Shown: positions 1 to 9,932 of the stretch, piece after piece | Layout of the letters: each line of letters opens with the position of its first letter | How positions within the stretch are numbered: position 1 is the first letter of the stretch | Origin: Phytomonospora endophytica | Lineage (GTDB): Bacteria; Actinomycetota; Actinomycetes; Mycobacteriales; Micromonosporaceae | Direction of reading: 5' to 3' | DNA: 64,000 nucleotides | Assembly: GCF_014202425.1 (NCBI RefSeq) | Contig: NZ_JACHGT010000004.1 | Location: 200,307-264,306, forward strand | Position numbers and translations under genes: made by a program | The notes under the pieces: model-generated | The model's database searches: none | Told to the model about the DNA's origin: nothing | What the model saw: the letters and a program-made list of their open reading frames with translations, nothing else

Positions 1-1242
1 GTTGTAGCGCTTCGTGCGCAGCCAGATGTTCTCGAACTGGCGCCGCTTGTACACGTGCCGGACGGCCTCGTTGCTCGGCGAGGCCGGGTCGTTGGCGATG
101 ACGTCGCCCTCGGCGGTGAAGCCGATGACGGTCATCAGGTGCCCGGCGGTGCCGTAACCGGCGCCGTCGAGTTCCTCCTTGAGGAAGGACTGCGAGGTGA
201 TCACCGGGATGCCGGCCTTGATCAACCGCTCCACATCGGACAGCGAACGCAGTCGCGTGACGATCGCGTCCATGTCCTCGTAGGTGGCGGCGTAGGCGGC
301 GTTGAAGGGCCAGTTCCCGCAGCCCTCGTACTGGTAGTCGTAGGTGAAGCGGGCCGCGTGGCAGACCTCGGGGTCGTCGAAGTCGGGGTTGACCCACGAC
401 GTGTCCTCGGCGGTGGGGTAGCGGTCCCAGTAACCGAGGATCATCGTCGACGACGTCGGGCTGCACCAGGCCTGCCCGCCGTTGTCGTACTCGGGGTACT
501 GCCCGATGTGCGTGTTCTGCGAGAAACGCGGCACGGCCAGTTCGATCCCGCGTGCCTCACCGGGAGCGGAGGCGGGCACCTCGAAGCGATCCTCCACGTG
601 GGACGCCATCGCGCCGACGCGCCACACCTTCGGCGACGCCTCGGCCCCGGGCCTGCGGTAGAGCGTGACGCGCAGGCGGTAGGCGGTGAGCCGGTTGGCG
701 TCGGGGTCGTCGATGGAGAAGGTGTCGGTGTAGACCGTGCTGCGCGGGTCGCCCTGGCCGTCCACGGAGGTGCGCCGGATGTCGGCGTCCCCGGCGGCCC
801 AGCGGCCCATCACGTACCAGGGGGTCAGCCCGCCGTCCTGGTAGCGGCCGAGCAGCTCGACCTGGATCCACGTGCCCGCGGGCGTGTCGGCGTTCCACGA
901 CGGGACCAGCTCGCTGGCGCCGAAGCGCAGCTCGTGCCAGGGACCGGTCCACGTCCCGTACTCCCAGGCGGCGGTGGTGCCGGTGTGGGGATCGGTGTAG
1001 TCGACCGTCCCGGCGGGCCGGCCGAGGCGGATGCCGTCGCGGCCGTGGCCCGAGGCCTTGACGCCGTCGGTGCGGCCGCGGTGCCAGTCGGCGACCGAAC
1101 TCCACGCGCGGAAGTCGACGGGGTTGTCCGGCGGCTCGTGGTCGGCGCCGTCGGCGGCGGCGACGCCGGGAACGGCCACAGTGGACGCCGCGGCGGCCAG
1201 GCCGGCGGCGAGCACCACACGCCGGGACACGGACTTGCTCAT
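1..1242 (-). CDS. Secreted C39-like (papain-fold) cysteine peptidase, 3' end cut by window
   Basis: The reading frame is open from the ATG at 1242 to the window edge (414 codons), so the C-terminus is missing. The N-terminus has a twin-arginine-like signal (SRRVVLAAG, residues 6-14) followed by an Ala-rich stretch to about residue 30. A beta-rich region of about 200 residues follows. The C-terminal part matches the Peptidase_C39_2 pattern: Cys260 in GGQAWCSP, His368 in AGHLMTVIGF and Asp385 in VIANDPAS form the expected Cys/His/Asp triad. AGGAAG lies just upstream of the start. The protein is probably exported and may cleave peptides, but the substrate is unknown. The family call is firm; proteolytic activity is inferred. 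Confidence 0.85.
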   Translation of the reverse strand, partial: MSKSVSRRVVLAAGLAAAASTVAVPGVAAADGADHEPPDNPVDFRAWSSVADWHRGRTDGVKASGHGRDGIRLGRPAGTVDYTDPHTGTTAAWEYGTWTGPWHELRFGASELVPSWNADTPAGTWIQVELLGRYQDGGLTPWYVMGRWAAGDADIRRTSVDGQGDPRSTVYTDTFSIDDPDANRLTAYRLRVTLYRRPGAEASPKVWRVGAMASHVEDRFEVPASAPGEARGIELAVPRFSQNTHIGQYPEYDNGGQAWCSPTSSTMILGYWDRYPTAEDTSWVNPDFDDPEVCHAARFTYDYQYEGCGNWPFNAAYAATYEDMDAIVTRLRSLSDVERLIKAGIPVITSQSFLKEELDGAGYGTAGHLMTVIGFTAEGDVIANDPASPSNEAVRHVYKRRQFENIWLRTKRYN

Positions 1243-1348
1243 GTGGCTTCCTAACGGGAGATGAGAACTGGGTGAAGGATTCCTACTATTCCAAGCGCTC
1301 CGGCGGTAGGCAAGCATCGAAACGGGCCTTGACACGAGCCTTTTCGGC

Positions 1349-2842
1349 TCAGTAATAGCGTCGGAGTTCCGGCCAGATCACCGACCACGGTCGCGTGGTG
1401 CCCGTGCAGGTCCACAGTTCGGCGCCCTGTTCCTCGTTGTCGACACCGAAGCCGTTGTCGAAGGTCGCGGCCAGGACGCAGCCGGTGAAGAACGGGGCGA
1501 ACGCGGCCGTGTCGCCGCCTTTCTGGCGGAGGATCACCACGCCGCCGGCGGCGTCGGGCGGTGGACCCCAGTCATAGAAGGACATGTGGCCCGAATAGGG
1601 CTCGGGAAGACCCAGTTCGGGACCGTACCGGGCGATCGCGCCCGCCTGACCGTAGTTCTGGGTGAACACCACCGGCGGTTTCGAGCGCGACCAGACCTCC
1701 GCGGTCGCCTCGGCCAGCTCGCGCCAGCCGACCTGCTCGCCCTGTTCGGCGTTGATCCCGTTGACGGCGCCGAGCGCGGCGGGCGGCAGCACCGGCAGCG
1801 AGACCACGGCCGAGGAGGCCCCGGCGACGACCACGGCGGCGGTGAGCGACGCGCGTCGTCCGGTGTTCTTCACCCAGGCGAGGGCGGGCGCGGCTCCGGC
1901 GGCGGTGAGGGCCAGCAGGATCGGCAGGACGTAGTAGCCCTTGCCGCCCCCGGCGAGCGTGAGGGCGAACATCACCGGGTAGGCGACGGCGACCGGCCGG
2001 GCCCAGCGCAGTGTTGGTGCGCGCCAGAGCCGTACGAGACCGGCGATCCAGACCGGCACGAGAAGCGGTGACAGGTAGAGGAACTGGAGCGGGACGAACA
2101 TGATCCGGTTCTCCGCGCCGTCGTCGGAGCCGATCCCGGAGGCGACCGTCAGCTGGGGCCAGTCGTGGGCCGCCTGCCACCACAGGTTCGGGGCCGCGAT
2201 CAGCGCCGCCACGGCGACCCCGGCGACGATCCACGGGCCGCGCAGTACCCGGCGCGGTCCGGTCACGAGGATTCCGGCGAGCAGCGCGAGGACCAGCAGC
2301 GCGATCAGGTACTTGTTGAGCACGCCGATCCCGGCGACCGCACCCGCCGCGAGCCACCAGCGCCCGTCGCCGCCGCGCAGCAGCCGGACCGCGATCCAGA
2401 TCAGCACCAGCCACAACAGCAGGTCGAAGGTGCTGGTGGAGACCATGTGGCCGACGGCGATCACGAAGCCCGACACGGCGGCGGCGACCGCCGCGAAGGT
2501 CTGCTGGGGACGGTCGCCGCCGAACTCGCGGGCCAGGAGCGCGGTGAGCACGACCATCAGGGCGCAGGCGAGGGTGGCGGTGACGCGAAGGCCCTGGGGA
2601 GTCTCGCCGAAGATCCAGGTCGACGCGCGGGCGAGCATCGGCGTGAGCGGCGGCTGGTCGACATAGCCCCAGGCGGGATGCTTTCCCGCGGCGAGGAAGT
2701 ACAGCTCGTCACGATGGAAGCCGTAACGCCCCGACAGGGCGGTGAGCACAACGGCGAGCACGGCGGCCACGGCGAGGACGGGCCGTGCGGCGAACGGAGG
2801 CGGGGCGGGGCGGTCGGCGACACTGGTCGTCATGAGGGGCAT
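1349..2842 (-). CDS. GT39-family (PMT/ArnT-like) membrane glycosyltransferase
   Basis: This 497-residue polytopic protein has the layout of dolichyl/polyprenyl-phosphate-dependent glycosyltransferases. The first membrane helix (about residues 20-37) is followed by the extracytoplasmic motif GFHRDELYF with the Asp-Glu pair used for catalysis in PMT and ArnT enzymes, and by YVDQPPLTP, a typical GT39 loop. About ten further hydrophobic segments follow, then a soluble C-terminal domain of about 130 residues. It probably moves a sugar from a lipid carrier to a protein or envelope glycan outside the membrane; the acceptor is unknown. GGAGG seven bases upstream supports the ATG at 2842. It appears to be a single-gene unit. 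Confidence 0.88.
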   Translation of the reverse strand: MPLMTTSVADRPAPPPFAARPVLAVAAVLAVVLTALSGRYGFHRDELYFLAAGKHPAWGYVDQPPLTPMLARASTWIFGETPQGLRVTATLACALMVVLTALLAREFGGDRPQQTFAAVAAAVSGFVIAVGHMVSTSTFDLLLWLVLIWIAVRLLRGGDGRWWLAAGAVAGIGVLNKYLIALLVLALLAGILVTGPRRVLRGPWIVAGVAVAALIAAPNLWWQAAHDWPQLTVASGIGSDDGAENRIMFVPLQFLYLSPLLVPVWIAGLVRLWRAPTLRWARPVAVAYPVMFALTLAGGGKGYYVLPILLALTAAGAAPALAWVKNTGRRASLTAAVVVAGASSAVVSLPVLPPAALGAVNGINAEQGEQVGWRELAEATAEVWSRSKPPVVFTQNYGQAGAIARYGPELGLPEPYSGHMSFYDWGPPPDAAGGVVILRQKGGDTAAFAPFFTGCVLAATFDNGFGVDNEEQGAELWTCTGTTRPWSVIWPELRRYY

Positions 2843-2964
2843 GATGACGCCTCCCCGCCACGACCGTTGTCCCTAGTGGACGGAACGGGCACGTGATCCT
2901 CGCCGAGGACCGGATCACCGTCGCGCTTGCCCACTTTTCGCGCCGATTCGGGTAGAAAACGAAG

Positions 2965-3870
2965 ATGACGACGATGCGACCGATCATCACCCGACGCGCG
3001 CTCCTCGGTGCCGCCGTGCTGCTCCCCTTGGCGGGATGCGCGAAGAACGGGAAACCCGAGCGGCCGGTATCGGCGTCGGCGTCGGCCGCCCCTCCCGATC
3101 CGAACCTGAGCGCGCTGGAGGAGAGGTTCGGCGCGCGCCTCGGCGTCCACGCCCTCGCCATCGGGTCGGGCGCGGTCGTCGAGCACCGGGCCGACGAGCG
3201 CTTCGCCTTCTGCTCGACCTTCAAGGCCCTCGCCGCAGCGGCCGTGCTGGCGCGCAATCCCCTGTCGCACCTGGAGACGGTCGTCAAGTACGGCGAGGCC
3301 GACCTGATGAAGCACGCCCCGATCACCGCGAAGCACGTCTCCACCGGGATGACGATCCGCGACCTGTGCGACGCCGCGGTCCGCTACAGCGACGGCACCG
3401 CCGGCAACCTCCTGCTACGCGACCTCGGCGGCCCGGCCGAGTTGACCGCCTATGTGCGCGGCCTCGGCGACGAGGTCTTCCGGATGGACCGGACCGAGCC
3501 CGACATCACCGAGGCGACCCCCGGCGACCCGCGCGACACGACCTCACCGCGCGCCTACGCCGGCGACCTGCGGCGGATCGTGCTGGGGGAGGCCCTCCCC
3601 GTCGACAAGCGCGGTTTCCTGGTGGATCTGCTCAAACGCAACCTGACCGGTGACGAACGCATCCGCGCCGGACTGCCCGATGACTGGATCGTCGCCGACA
3701 AGACCGGGACCGGCGACTACGGGACCGCCAACGACTTCGCCGTCGCGTGGCCGCCGTCGGGGGAGCCGCTGGTCATCGGGATCATGACGAGCAGGGAGAC
3801 CCGGGACGCGGCCTACGACCAGGCGTTGCTCGCCGAGGCCGCGGCCTACGTCGCCGGCGCCCTCACCTGA
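2965..3870 (+). CDS. Class A beta-lactamase, lipoprotein form
   Basis: The 301-residue product hydrolyses the beta-lactam ring at the cell surface. A lipobox (LAGC, Cys25) after a Tat/Sec-like signal predicts membrane anchoring. The catalytic STFK stands at residues 84-87, the second motif reads YSDG at 141-144, Glu178 lies in RTEPD (the omega-loop general base, Ambler 166), and KTG stands at 246-248. Two positions differ from the usual class A pattern: SDN is replaced by SDG, as in Mycobacterium tuberculosis BlaC, and the Asn normally four residues after the omega-loop Glu is Thr. Both changes can alter inhibitor sensitivity and deacylation. The 3' end overlaps the convergent phosphotransferase gene by 8 bp. 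No beta-lactamase regulator lies nearby. Confidence 0.93.
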   Translation: MTTMRPIITRRALLGAAVLLPLAGCAKNGKPERPVSASASAAPPDPNLSALEERFGARLGVHALAIGSGAVVEHRADERFAFCSTFKALAAAAVLARNPLSHLETVVKYGEADLMKHAPITAKHVSTGMTIRDLCDAAVRYSDGTAGNLLLRDLGGPAELTAYVRGLGDEVFRMDRTEPDITEATPGDPRDTTSPRAYAGDLRRIVLGEALPVDKRGFLVDLLKRNLTGDERIRAGLPDDWIVADKTGTGDYGTANDFAVAWPPSGEPLVIGIMTSRETRDAAYDQALLAEAAAYVAGALT

Positions 3871-4834
3871 ACGCGTCCAGTGCCTTGACCAGGTGCGGGT
3901 TCATGAACTCGCGCATGCCCTCGGCGTCCGCCTCGGGATAGCCGCGCGGCACCGACTCGACGAGTATCAGCAGGTACAGGTAGGCGCGATAGAGCGCGAG
4001 ACGGCGACGCTCGCCCGGTCCGATGCGGACGGCACCGCCCGCCTCGGCGTACCCGGCGAGGAAGTCGGCGTCGTCCTCGATGTCGCCGAACAGCGCCAGG
4101 GACGCGAAGTCGGCCAGCGGGTCGCCCCAGAACATGCGCTCGCCGTCGATGAGGCCGGCGATGCCGCCGTCGTGGACGAGGATGTTGCCGTCCCACAGGT
4201 CGAAGTGGACGAGGGCCGGGCGGGTGACGGCGTCGAGGAGGGACGCGTTGCCGTCGAAGGCCGCGCGGATCTCGTCGAGCGGCAGGGGGAGCGGGGCGGC
4301 GTGGTCGGCGGCGTCGGCGAGGATCGCCGCGATCATGGCGGTGAAGGCCTCGCGCCAGCTCGCCGCGAGTGGGCCGCTGCCCTCGCCGGGGTAGCCGTAG
4401 GCCGGGCCGGTCACGGTGTGCAGGGCCGCGACATGGGCGGCGAGCTCGCGACGCAGCGCCGGGCGCTCCTCGGTGGTGACCTCCGCCCGGTCCCAGGACA
4501 CGCCGGGGATCTCGGACATGACGAGGTACCCACCGGGGAGCGTGCCGTGGTCGAGGTCGGCGCGGACGACGTCGGGCACGGGGACGCCGACGGCGGCGGC
4601 GTGGCGGTAGAAGTCGGCCTCGCCGCGCAGGATGCCCCGCTCGTAACGCAGGCACGGCAGCGCCGGATCCGGCGGGACCTTGACGACGACGCGGGTGCCG
4701 TCGGTGAGGGTCACGATGTGGAGCGTGTTGTACGAGCCCGCGTCGACCGGGACCACGGACGTGGGGCGCATGTCGCCGAGCACGGCGGCGAACTGCTCGG
4801 GGGTGAGGTCGCGCTTGGGTTGGGAGTGGGGCAT
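3863..4834 (-). CDS. APH-type small-molecule phosphotransferase (fructosamine/aminoglycoside kinase fold)
   Basis: The 323-residue protein has the aminoglycoside phosphotransferase fold. Lys52 in VVVKV is the ATP-binding lysine, HFDLWDGN at residues 210-217 supplies the catalytic Asp212 and metal-binding Asn217, and LIDGER with Asp230 is the DFG-equivalent metal ligand. The family covers antibiotic kinases, fructosamine kinases, homoserine kinases and many uncharacterised small-molecule kinases. Sequence alone does not tell which, so a resistance role should not be assumed despite the convergent beta-lactamase gene. The start at 4834 fits the family N-terminus. Confidence 0.85.
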   Translation of the reverse strand: MPHSQPKRDLTPEQFAAVLGDMRPTSVVPVDAGSYNTLHIVTLTDGTRVVVKVPPDPALPCLRYERGILRGEADFYRHAAAVGVPVPDVVRADLDHGTLPGGYLVMSEIPGVSWDRAEVTTEERPALRRELAAHVAALHTVTGPAYGYPGEGSGPLAASWREAFTAMIAAILADAADHAAPLPLPLDEIRAAFDGNASLLDAVTRPALVHFDLWDGNILVHDGGIAGLIDGERMFWGDPLADFASLALFGDIEDDADFLAGYAEAGGAVRIGPGERRRLALYRAYLYLLILVESVPRGYPEADAEGMREFMNPHLVKALDAFR

Positions 4835-4934
4835 GGGGAGAGGGTTGCACGGTGGGGTGGGGAGTCTGCTTTCGGACAGTTGTTCGGGTGTGGCGGGGCG
4901 GGTGCGGGCCGTGTGGATCTATAGCGTTGACGGT

Positions 4935-5291
4935 ATGGATTGGGGTACTCTTGAACTCGAACCCGAGGTTGAAGCATGGTTTCTCGCATTGCCGCCCCAC
5001 GAGCGGGGACGAGTGATCTTCCACTTCGAGCGTCTCGTGGCGGAAGGGGTCCTGCTGGGTGAGCCGCACAGCAAGCAGCTCGCGGGAAAGCTGCGGGAAC
5101 TCCGCTTCTGTCTCGTGACGGGCGACGTCCGAGTCACATATTGGATCGCAACCGGACGCAGGATCATCTTGCTGACGGTGTTTCGGAAGCAGGCCCGCCG
5201 AGAAACAGCCGAAGTCGAACGGGCGATACGCGCGTTGGAAAAGTGTCAACGTGAAGGACACACGGTGGATGAGGAGTCGGTGCATGGCTGA
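4935..5291 (+). CDS. HigB/RelE-type toxin
   Basis: This 118-residue basic protein has the features of the RelE/HigB toxin superfamily (phage-derived Gp49-like/HigB group): a short N-terminal helix pair (EVEAWFLALPPHERGRVIFHF), the conserved KQLAGKLRELRF strand-turn, then VRVTYWI and IILLTVFRKQ with the C-terminal Lys/Arg residues typical of ribosome-dependent mRNA endonucleases. The ATG at 4935 gives the family length; longer in-frame starts add unrelated sequence. The gene overlaps the following HTH gene by 8 bp, so toxin precedes antitoxin, the order typical of higBA. Cleavage of translated mRNA is inferred from the family. Confidence 0.87.
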   Translation: MDWGTLELEPEVEAWFLALPPHERGRVIFHFERLVAEGVLLGEPHSKQLAGKLRELRFCLVTGDVRVTYWIATGRRIILLTVFRKQARRETAEVERAIRALEKCQREGHTVDEESVHG

Positions 5292-5583
5292 ACACAGCAG
5301 GTGGGAGGACGTCCGTGACCGTGCGATGACCGACCCGAAAACGCAGGAGGGATACCGCGCCGCGCAACTCGCCTACGAGCTCGGTATCGAGGTCCGCCGC
5401 CTCCGCCTTGAGCACGGTTGGAGCCAGTCGCAGCTCGCTGAGCGTGCCGAGATGACCCAGTCCGCCGTTGCCCGCATGGAGCTGGGCGGCACCACTCCCA
5501 CATTGCCGGTGCTGTCGCGCCTCGCCACGGCGTTCGACCGCAGGCTCACCATCTGCTTCGAGTCCGTGGAGCAGCCTGCTTAG
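5284..5583 (+). CDS. HigA-type XRE antitoxin
   Basis: This 99-residue protein has a central XRE helix-turn-helix (EVRRLRLEHGWSQSQLAE through QSAVARMELG), followed by a short C-terminal strand (RLTICFESVE) as in antitoxins paired with Gp49-type toxins. The start at 5284 is chosen because its ATGGCTGA overlaps the toxin stop, implying translational coupling; an earlier in-frame GTG would extend it into the toxin gene. It should bind and neutralise the upstream toxin and repress the shared promoter. The pair stands alone between unrelated genes. Confidence 0.87.
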   Translation: MAEHSRWEDVRDRAMTDPKTQEGYRAAQLAYELGIEVRRLRLEHGWSQSQLAERAEMTQSAVARMELGGTTPTLPVLSRLATAFDRRLTICFESVEQPA

Positions 5584-5707
5584 GGTTGGCAGCGTCCGTC
5601 GAGACTCGGCGGCGTTGCATGCCGAACGCGGCCTCCAAAACGCTCGTGGAGTTCGGCGATCTCCTCGGCTGACCCTTCAGGTGTTCTTCGCGCTGCCATG
5701 TCCGTCC

Positions 5708-5750
5708 GAAGTTGTGCTGTGCGCAGTTTTCAACGGCACAGCACAACTTC
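5708..5750. terminator. 15-bp perfect inverted repeat between higBA-type pair and kdpE
   Basis: GAAGTTGTGCTGTGC at 5708-5722 is exactly complementary to 5736-5750, with a 13-base loop. It lies in the 184-bp gap between two convergent transcripts and is the best candidate for a bidirectional terminator. No long T-run follows, as is usual in GC-rich actinobacteria. The remainder of 5584-5767 shows no gene. Confidence 0.65.
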
Positions 5751-5767
5751 CAGGGCCCCACGCCCAC

Positions 5768-6438
<671 letters not shown>

Positions 6439-6442
<4 letters not shown>

Positions 6443-8988
6443 GACTCCTCCGCCCCGACCGTCGCCTCCGGCAGAGTCAGCACCATCGTCAGTCCCCCTC
6501 CGGGAGTGTCCTCGGGCAGCAACGTCCCGCCCATCGCTTCGGCCAGTCCACGCGCCAGCGCCAGCCCCAGGCCGACACCGGTGCTGTTGTCGCGATCGCC
6601 GAGCCGCTGGAAGGGCGTGAACATCTGCTCCTGCGCCTCCTCCGGCACACCCGGCCCGTGATCGATCACCCGCAGCTCGACGTGCCCGGCGTACGCGCTC
6701 GCCGTCACCATGGGCGGCCGCTCGGGCGGGCTGTAGCGCAGGGCGTTGCCGATCACGTTCACCAGGATGCGCTCCAGCAGTCCCGGATCGGCCAGCACCG
6801 CCGGAAGATCCCCGGCGATCCGCAGCCCGACCCCGGCCGCGGCCTCACCCAGTTCGTCCAGCGCGGGCGGCACGGCCTCCTCCAGCCAGATCGGCACCGG
6901 CAGCGACCCGAGCACGCCCGCCTGGAGCCTGCTCATGTCCAGCAGGTTCGCGACCAGGCGCCCAAGCCGATCGAGGGACTCGTCGGCGGTGGCGAGCAGC
7001 TCCTCACGCTCGGGCTCGCTGAACACGGCCTCGCTGTTGCGCAGCCCCGCGACGGCCGCCTTCGCCGACGCCAGCGGCGTCCGCAGGTCGTGCGACACCG
7101 CCGCGAGCAGGGCCGTGCGCATCTTGTCGGCGTCGGCCAGCGGCCGCACCGCCGCCGCCTCGGCCGACAGCCGCTCCTGCCGCAACGCGACCGCGGCCTG
7201 GAGCGCGAAGGCCTCGACGATGCGCCGGTCGGCGGCCGGGAGCGTCCGCCCGCACAGGGCCAGCGACAGGTCCTCACCGATCGGGATGTCGGTCTCGGCG
7301 GCCCCCGGACTCCGGCAGGGCTCGCCGACCGAGGCCACGACGTGCCAGTCCCCGGGCGAGCGGCGCTCGTCGGGCCCGACGCCCTTCTCCTCGCCGTGCT
7401 CCAGCAGCGTCACCGACGTCAGCCCGAAAGCCTCCTTCATCTGGTGCAGCAGCGCCTGAAGCGGGTTGCGGCCGCGCAGCACCGACCCGGCGAGCGTCGC
7501 CAGAGTCTGCGCCTCCGCGCGCGCCTGCGTCGCCTGGACCGTCCGGCGCGCCGAGACCCCGACGATCGTGGCGACCATGATCGCCATCAGCACGAAGACC
7601 AGCAACGCGAAGATGTGCTCCCGGGTCGCGATCGTCAGCGTCCCGGTCGGCGCCACGAAGAAGAAGTCGAGCAGCGTGAACCCGCCGACGGCCGCGATCA
7701 CCGCCGGCCAGAACCCGCCGACGAGCGCGATCAGCAGCGTCGCGCTGAGGAAGATCAGCACGTCGCTGGTCAGCGAGAGATCGTTGCGGAAGGGCAGCAG
7801 AGCCGTCGTCAGCAGCGGCATCCCGGCGAGCGCCAGGATGTACCCGAACAGCCGCCGCCGCCACGGCAGCGCCGTCTGCGCCGCCGACCGCCGCCGCCCG
7901 CTGCCCACCTTCTCGTGGGTCACCAGGTGCACGTCGATCTTCCCCGACGCCGCCGTCACGGTCGTCCCGACACCGCGCGAGAAGATCTGCGCGAACCGGC
8001 CCCGCCGCGAGGCGCCCAGGACCAGCTGCGTGGCGTTCACCCCGCGCGCGAAGTCGAGCATCGCCTGCGGGATGTCGTTCCCGACGACCTGGTGGTAGGT
8101 CCCGCCGAGGCTCTCGATGAGCAGCCGCTGCCGCTGGAGGTACTTGGAGCTGCCCGTCCCGACCAGCCCGTCGCCCCCGGCGACGTACACCGCCCGCAGC
8201 TCGGCGCTCGACCGCGCGGCGATCCGCGCGGCCCGCCGGATCAGCGTGTCGCCCTCCGGCCCGCCCGACAGCGCCACCACGACCCGCTCGCGCGACTCCC
8301 AGGTGTCGCTGATGTCCTTGTCGTGCCGGTACTTCGCCAGCTGCTCCTCGACCTTGTCGGCCAGCCACAGCAGCGCGATCTCCCGCAGCGCGGTGAGGTT
8401 CCCGATCCGGAAGTAGTTCGACAGGGCCGCGTCGATCTTCTCCGGCGGATACACGTTCCCGTGCGTCATCCTCCGCCGCAGCGCCTCCGGCGTCATGTCG
8501 ACCAGTTCCACCTGGTCGGCACGGCGGACGACCTCGTCGGGCACGGTCTCCTGCTGCGGCACGCCGGTGATCTGCGCGACGACGTCGTTGAGGGACTCCA
8601 GGTGCTGCACGTTGACCGTCGACAGCACGTCGATGCCGTTGTCGAGGAGGACGTCGACGTCCTGCCAGCGCTTCTCGTGCGCGCCGCCGGGCACGTTGGT
8701 GTGCGCGAGCTCGTCGACGAGGACCACCTGCGGCGACCGCGCGAGCGTCGCCTCCAGGTCGAACTCGCTGAACTCCACGCCCCGGTACTCGACCGTCTTG
8801 CGCGAAACGACCGGCAGTCCCTCGACCAGCGCCGCCGTCGCCTCCCGGCCGTGCGTCTCCACGAACCCGATCACCACGTCGGTGCCGCGCCCGGCGCGCC
8901 GGTGCGCCTCTTCGAGCGCGGCGAAGGTCTTTCCGACGCCGGGAGCGGCCCCGAGATAGATGCGAAGCTGACCACGAGCCATGCCCAT
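6439..8988 (-). CDS. kdpD: KdpD potassium-sensing histidine kinase
   Basis: The protein is about 849 residues and has the full KdpD architecture. An N-terminal KdpD domain carries the Walker A-like GAAPGVGKT within the first 20 residues and VVLVDELAHTNVPG. A universal-stress-protein-like domain and four closely spaced transmembrane helices follow. A GAF-like segment then precedes the HisKA domain (AVSHDLRTPLASA, His near residue 632) and an HATPase domain with VIGNALRYS and GVGLGLALA. The ATG at 8988 is preferred because GGAGG stands six bases upstream; an ATG two codons later is also possible. The kinase senses low potassium and phosphorylates KdpE. A 56-bp gap separates it from kdpC. Confidence 0.95.
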
Positions 8989-9044
8989 GATGGTCCTCCA
9001 CTTCGTCCCGGGGCCGCGTGCGTACATGCCGGTTGTGCCGGTCG

Positions 9045-9932
9045 CTACTTCTCGCCGAACGTCTCGTCGAGCGCGAGGTTCAGTTCGAGGACGTTGACCG
9101 CGGGCTCGCCCATGAAGCCGAGGAAACGGCCCGTGGTGTGCTCGTCGACCAGTGATCTGACCGTCGCCTCGTCGGTCCCGCGCTCGCGGGCGATGCGCGG
9201 GATCTGGAGCTCGGCGTAGGCGGGGGAGATGTCCGGGTCGAGGCCACTGGCGCTGGCCGTCACCGCGTCGGCGGGCACGGCCGGGTCGTCCGGCGCGTCG
9301 CCCCTGACCGGGGTCAGGATCGCCTCGGCGTAGTCCTCACCGAACCTCGCGCACTCGACCGCCACACCCTCGAAGGTCGCCGTGAACGGGGTCGGCGTCG
9401 TCGCGCAGTCCTCGTTCAGGCTCACCACGCGGGTGACGTCACCGGTCAGGCCGTCGGAATAGAACACCCCGAGGACCGCCCCGACACCGCCGGGCGTGCA
9501 GTACGGACGGGACCCGTCGACACCCTCCAGCTCGCCGACGGCGAGGCTGCGCGAGCAGACGTCGGTGAGCAGGCTCGCCGAACCCGACTCCGGATCGGCC
9601 GGGTCGGGCAGCTCGTCGACGATGCTCTCCGGGCCCAGGTTGCTCGCCGAGGTCGACAGCGGGTCGTAGCCGTCGCCGGCCGCCGACGGGCGGGACTGGA
9701 AGTACCGCACGAGCGGGTCGCCGTCGGTGTCGGTGAAGGACTGCCCGATGAGGCTCGACCCGATGACTGTTCCGTCCCGCTCGATGAGCGAGCCGTTCGC
9801 CTTGTCGGACAGGCCCGGGATCTTGCCGACCGCGACCATGAGCAGCGGGTAGGCCAGGCCGAGCAGGACGGTGAACACGAGGATCGCTCGTAGAGCGGCG
9901 AGGTGGGATGAGATCCAGTTCGGTAGGCGCAT
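9045..9932 (-). CDS. kdpC: KdpC subunit with an unusual cysteine-containing insertion
   Basis: The 295-residue product is the single-span accessory subunit of the Kdp ATPase. One N-terminal helix lies at about residues 15-36. The conserved blocks RYFQSRPSA, SNLGPES, TASASGLDPDISPAYAELQ, DEHTTGRFLGF and NVLELNLALD are all present. Typical KdpC proteins are about 190-200 residues. The extra length, about 85 residues, lies between the SNLGP block (near 100) and the TASASGLDP block (near 225). It contains four cysteines (126, 145, 176, 194) on the extracytoplasmic side, so two disulphides are possible. The start ATG shares one base with the kdpB stop. Confidence 0.95.
   Translation of the reverse strand: MRLPNWISSHLAALRAILVFTVLLGLAYPLLMVAVGKIPGLSDKANGSLIERDGTVIGSSLIGQSFTDTDGDPLVRYFQSRPSAAGDGYDPLSTSASNLGPESIVDELPDPADPESGSASLLTDVCSRSLAVGELEGVDGSRPYCTPGGVGAVLGVFYSDGLTGDVTRVVSLNEDCATTPTPFTATFEGVAVECARFGEDYAEAILTPVRGDAPDDPAVPADAVTASASGLDPDISPAYAELQIPRIARERGTDEATVRSLVDEHTTGRFLGFMGEPAVNVLELNLALDETFGEK

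Noticed and set aside
4935-5583. Boundary of a mobile element at the toxin-antitoxin pair
   Set aside because: No integrase, transposase, direct-repeat ends or change in base composition was found around it.
6658-9219. 853-codon frame on the plus strand opposite kdpD
   Set aside because: It mirrors kdpD codons in GC-rich DNA, is made of Arg/Pro/Gln-rich low-complexity sequence and has no domain. The same holds for long antisense frames opposite the proteases, the YD-repeat gene, the LuxR gene and the multicopper oxidase.
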